Assembly: GCA_947258735.1 (NCBI GenBank)
Contig: CAMYJJ010000037.1
Location: 1 to 16,565 of the forward strand
Length of the DNA stretch: 16,565 nt
Source: Thermodesulfovibrionia bacterium
GTDB taxonomy: Bacteria > Nitrospirota > Thermodesulfovibrionia > UBA6902
Direction of reading: 5' to 3'
Positions 14,960-16,565 of this stretch are shown in pieces. How positions within the stretch are numbered: position 1 is the first letter of the stretch; every line of letters starts with the position of its first letter. Made by a program: the position numbers and the translations under genes. A model generated the notes under the pieces. That model saw only the letters and a program-made list of their open reading frames with translations, searched no databases and was not told the origin of the DNA.

Positions 14960-16290
14960 TGCGAGTAATCATAGTAGGTGCCGGGGAGGTAGGCTTCCAG
15001 CTGGCCAAATTTCTTTCTGCCGAAGATATAGACGTTGTTGTCGTAGACAAAAGCAAGGCAAACCTGAAGCACATAGCTGAAGAGCTTGATGTTGCCCTTA
15101 CCGAAGGAGAAGGCGGCTCTCCCTCGGTCCTTAAGAATGCAGGTGCTGATGAAGCTGATATACTGCTGGCTGTCACTGATATGGATGAAACAAATATGAT
15201 TGCCTGTCTGGTTGCCAAGGCCATGTTTCAGATCCCCCGGAACGTGGCCAGAATAAGAAATCTTGAATATTTCTCCAATGATGTGCTGCTTCAGAGTCTT
15301 GGTATCAACCCTGCCATAAGTCCTGAAATAGAGGCTGCCAAGGCCGTTATACGATTAATAGAGGTGCCCTTTGCTGCGGATGTTGATGATTTTGAAGATG
15401 GGAAAGTCAAAATCATTGGATTCAGAATACCTTCAGATTCACAGCTGATAGGCAAAACATTCAAGGCACTCAATCTGAAAAAACCAAAAATCCTAATCGG
15501 CGCCATCCAGAGAGGGGACAGGGTCATTATCCCGTCCGGCAATGATACGCTTAAAAAAAATGACATTATTTATTTGCCCGTACGGATGGAGGAGCTTGAT
15601 CTGGTCTGTGACAGTATAGGCGGGATATCCATGCATGTTAAAAGAGTGATGATTCTTGGCGGCGGCAGGATCGGTTTTTATGTAGCCAAGACCCTGGAAG
15701 AGCAGAACCTCAGTGTAAAGGTCATTGAAAAGGACACCGAGAGGTGTAAGTTTCTCCTGAAGTCGCTTAAAAAGAGCGTCATTTTAAATGGCGACGGATC
15801 AGACCAGAAACTGCTGCAGGAAGAAAACATTCAGGACATGGAAGTCTTTGCTGCCATATCCAATAATGAAGAGCTTAATATTATGGCCTCCATACTTGCC
15901 AAGAGCCTCGGAGTCAAAAAGGTCATCACGATTGTAAACAAAACAGATTATCTCCCATTGGCCAACAATCTTGGTATAGAGGCGGTACTGAGTCCGCGGC
16001 TGATAACTGCAAGCACGATTTTAAAATATGTAAGAAGCGACAATATCCTGTCTCTCACAGCAGTAGCTGAAGGCAAGGCAGAAATAATGGAGGCCGAGGT
16101 AAAGAAAGGCTCGATGTTTGCAGGAAAGACCCTGATTGAGTGCGAGCTTCCCAAAAAGACACTCATCGGCGCTATTATAAGAGGCGATGAAGTCATTATC
16201 CCTTCTGGTGAAGATAAAATTCTTGATAATGACAAGCTGATTATCTTTACTCATCGTGAATCAATTAAACAGTTAGAAAAACTGCTTTAA
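14959..16290 (+). CDS. trkA: Trk K+ uptake regulatory subunit TrkA
   Basis: This 443-residue cytoplasmic protein has two RCK units. Each begins with a Rossmann NAD(H)-binding motif: VGAGEVGFQLAKFL with acidic D30-D34 region VVVVDKS, and ILGGGRIGFYVAKTL near residue 231. Each ends in a TrkA-C domain (about residues 140-215 and 365-443), both containing the repeated pattern LIGAI-RGD-VIIPSG-D. Its length is usual for TrkA (about 450-460). TrkA forms the ring that gates the TrkH channel in response to nucleotides. The trkH start overlaps its stop codon as TAATG, so the two are made together. The ATG has no ribosome-binding site but sits just after a strong extended -10 sequence. Confidence 0.95.
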   Translation: MRVIIVGAGEVGFQLAKFLSAEDIDVVVVDKSKANLKHIAEELDVALTEGEGGSPSVLKNAGADEADILLAVTDMDETNMIACLVAKAMFQIPRNVARIRNLEYFSNDVLLQSLGINPAISPEIEAAKAVIRLIEVPFAADVDDFEDGKVKIIGFRIPSDSQLIGKTFKALNLKKPKILIGAIQRGDRVIIPSGNDTLKKNDIIYLPVRMEELDLVCDSIGGISMHVKRVMILGGGRIGFYVAKTLEEQNLSVKVIEKDTERCKFLLKSLKKSVILNGDGSDQKLLQEENIQDMEVFAAISNNEELNIMASILAKSLGVKKVITIVNKTDYLPLANNLGIEAVLSPRLITASTILKYVRSDNILSLTAVAEGKAEIMEAEVKKGSMFAGKTLIECELPKKTLIGAIIRGDEVIIPSGEDKILDNDKLIIFTHRESIKQLEKLL

Positions 16291-16565
16291 TGAATACGGC
16301 CCTCGTCTTACACCTGTCCGGCGCTGTTCTTTTGTTTTCCTCCATATTCATGCTCGTACCGCTCTTAACATCCCTTTTTTACGAAGGTGCTGACCAGACA
16401 GCTTTTAGAATCACCTTTTTCATATCTTTTTTCTCAGGACTGCTGCTCTATTATGTTACCAAAAGCCAGAAAAAGGTCGAGCTGAAACACCGGGAAGGGT
16501 TTGCTGTGGTGACCATCAGCTGGCTGGTCATGACCCTCTTCGGCTGTCTGCCCTACATGCTCTCC
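16290..16565 (+). CDS. trkH: Trk K+ channel subunit TrkH (N-terminal part)
   Basis: The reading frame opens at ATG 16290, overlapping the trkA stop codon, and runs off the window end after 92 codons. It shows two membrane segments (about residues 6-30 and 37-57) and then KHREGFAVVTISWLVMTLFG followed by CLPYMLS. This is the typical beginning of TrkH/KtrB-type potassium channels (REGF, then a helix ending in a short turn before the first pore loop). The selectivity-filter glycines are beyond the window. TrkH forms the membrane pore for K+ uptake that TrkA regulates. Confidence 0.92.
   Translation, partial: MNTALVLHLSGAVLLFSSIFMLVPLLTSLFYEGADQTAFRITFFISFFSGLLLYYVTKSQKKVELKHREGFAVVTISWLVMTLFGCLPYMLS

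Overview
The window comes from a Gram-negative bacterium of moderate GC content. An outer-membrane TolC channel with an RND pump shows the cell type. A Na+-NQR subunit and a superoxide reductase suggest an anaerobic or microaerophilic, sodium-using life. The overall flavour (lone CheX, vWA protein with an acidic tail, AdoMetDC fusion, CCA-encoded tRNAs, TTG and GTG starts) fits a Nitrospirota- or Desulfobacterota-like lineage, but that placement is impression only.

Layout. Bases 1-95 are the end of nqrF. A foldback repeat, a CBS-pair protein and a small cysteine-rich membrane protein resembling the NQR maturation factor NqrM follow (to 947). A solitary cheX lies at 1201-1662. A tight operon then runs 1882-8168: ArsR-type repressor, TolC-like channel, lipoprotein adaptor, RND pump and a DUF2892 membrane protein. 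Its promoter overlaps a perfect palindrome and predicts a leaderless mRNA. A decayed tRNA-like sequence lies upstream of this operon and an intact tRNA-Lys lies downstream, so the cassette may have been inserted at a tRNA.

The minus strand from 8769 to 8215 carries tRNA-Arg(TCT), tRNA-His(GTG), tRNA-Arg(CCG) and tRNA-Lys(CTT). Every spacer between them is an imperfect inverted repeat. Next on the minus strand are a coiled-coil membrane protein and, overlapping it, an 830-residue vWA protein. The vWA protein has an extracytoplasmic MIDAS domain, one membrane helix and a long acidic cytoplasmic tail containing three copies of a D-x-M-W-x-x-A-L-x-E-Q motif. tRNA-Pro(TGG) follows.

The last third holds a single-domain response regulator, an AdoMet decarboxylase/aminopropyltransferase fusion (minus strand), a superoxide reductase with a rubredoxin-like head, a degenerate tRNA-like sequence, and trkA-trkH for K+ uptake (trkH is cut by the window end). 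The most notable gene is the fusion. Its C-terminal half carries spermine-synthase-like signatures, and its N-terminal half keeps every pyruvoyl-enzyme catalytic residue. This is the domain order of animal spermine synthase, whose N-terminal domain is a dead AdoMetDC fold.
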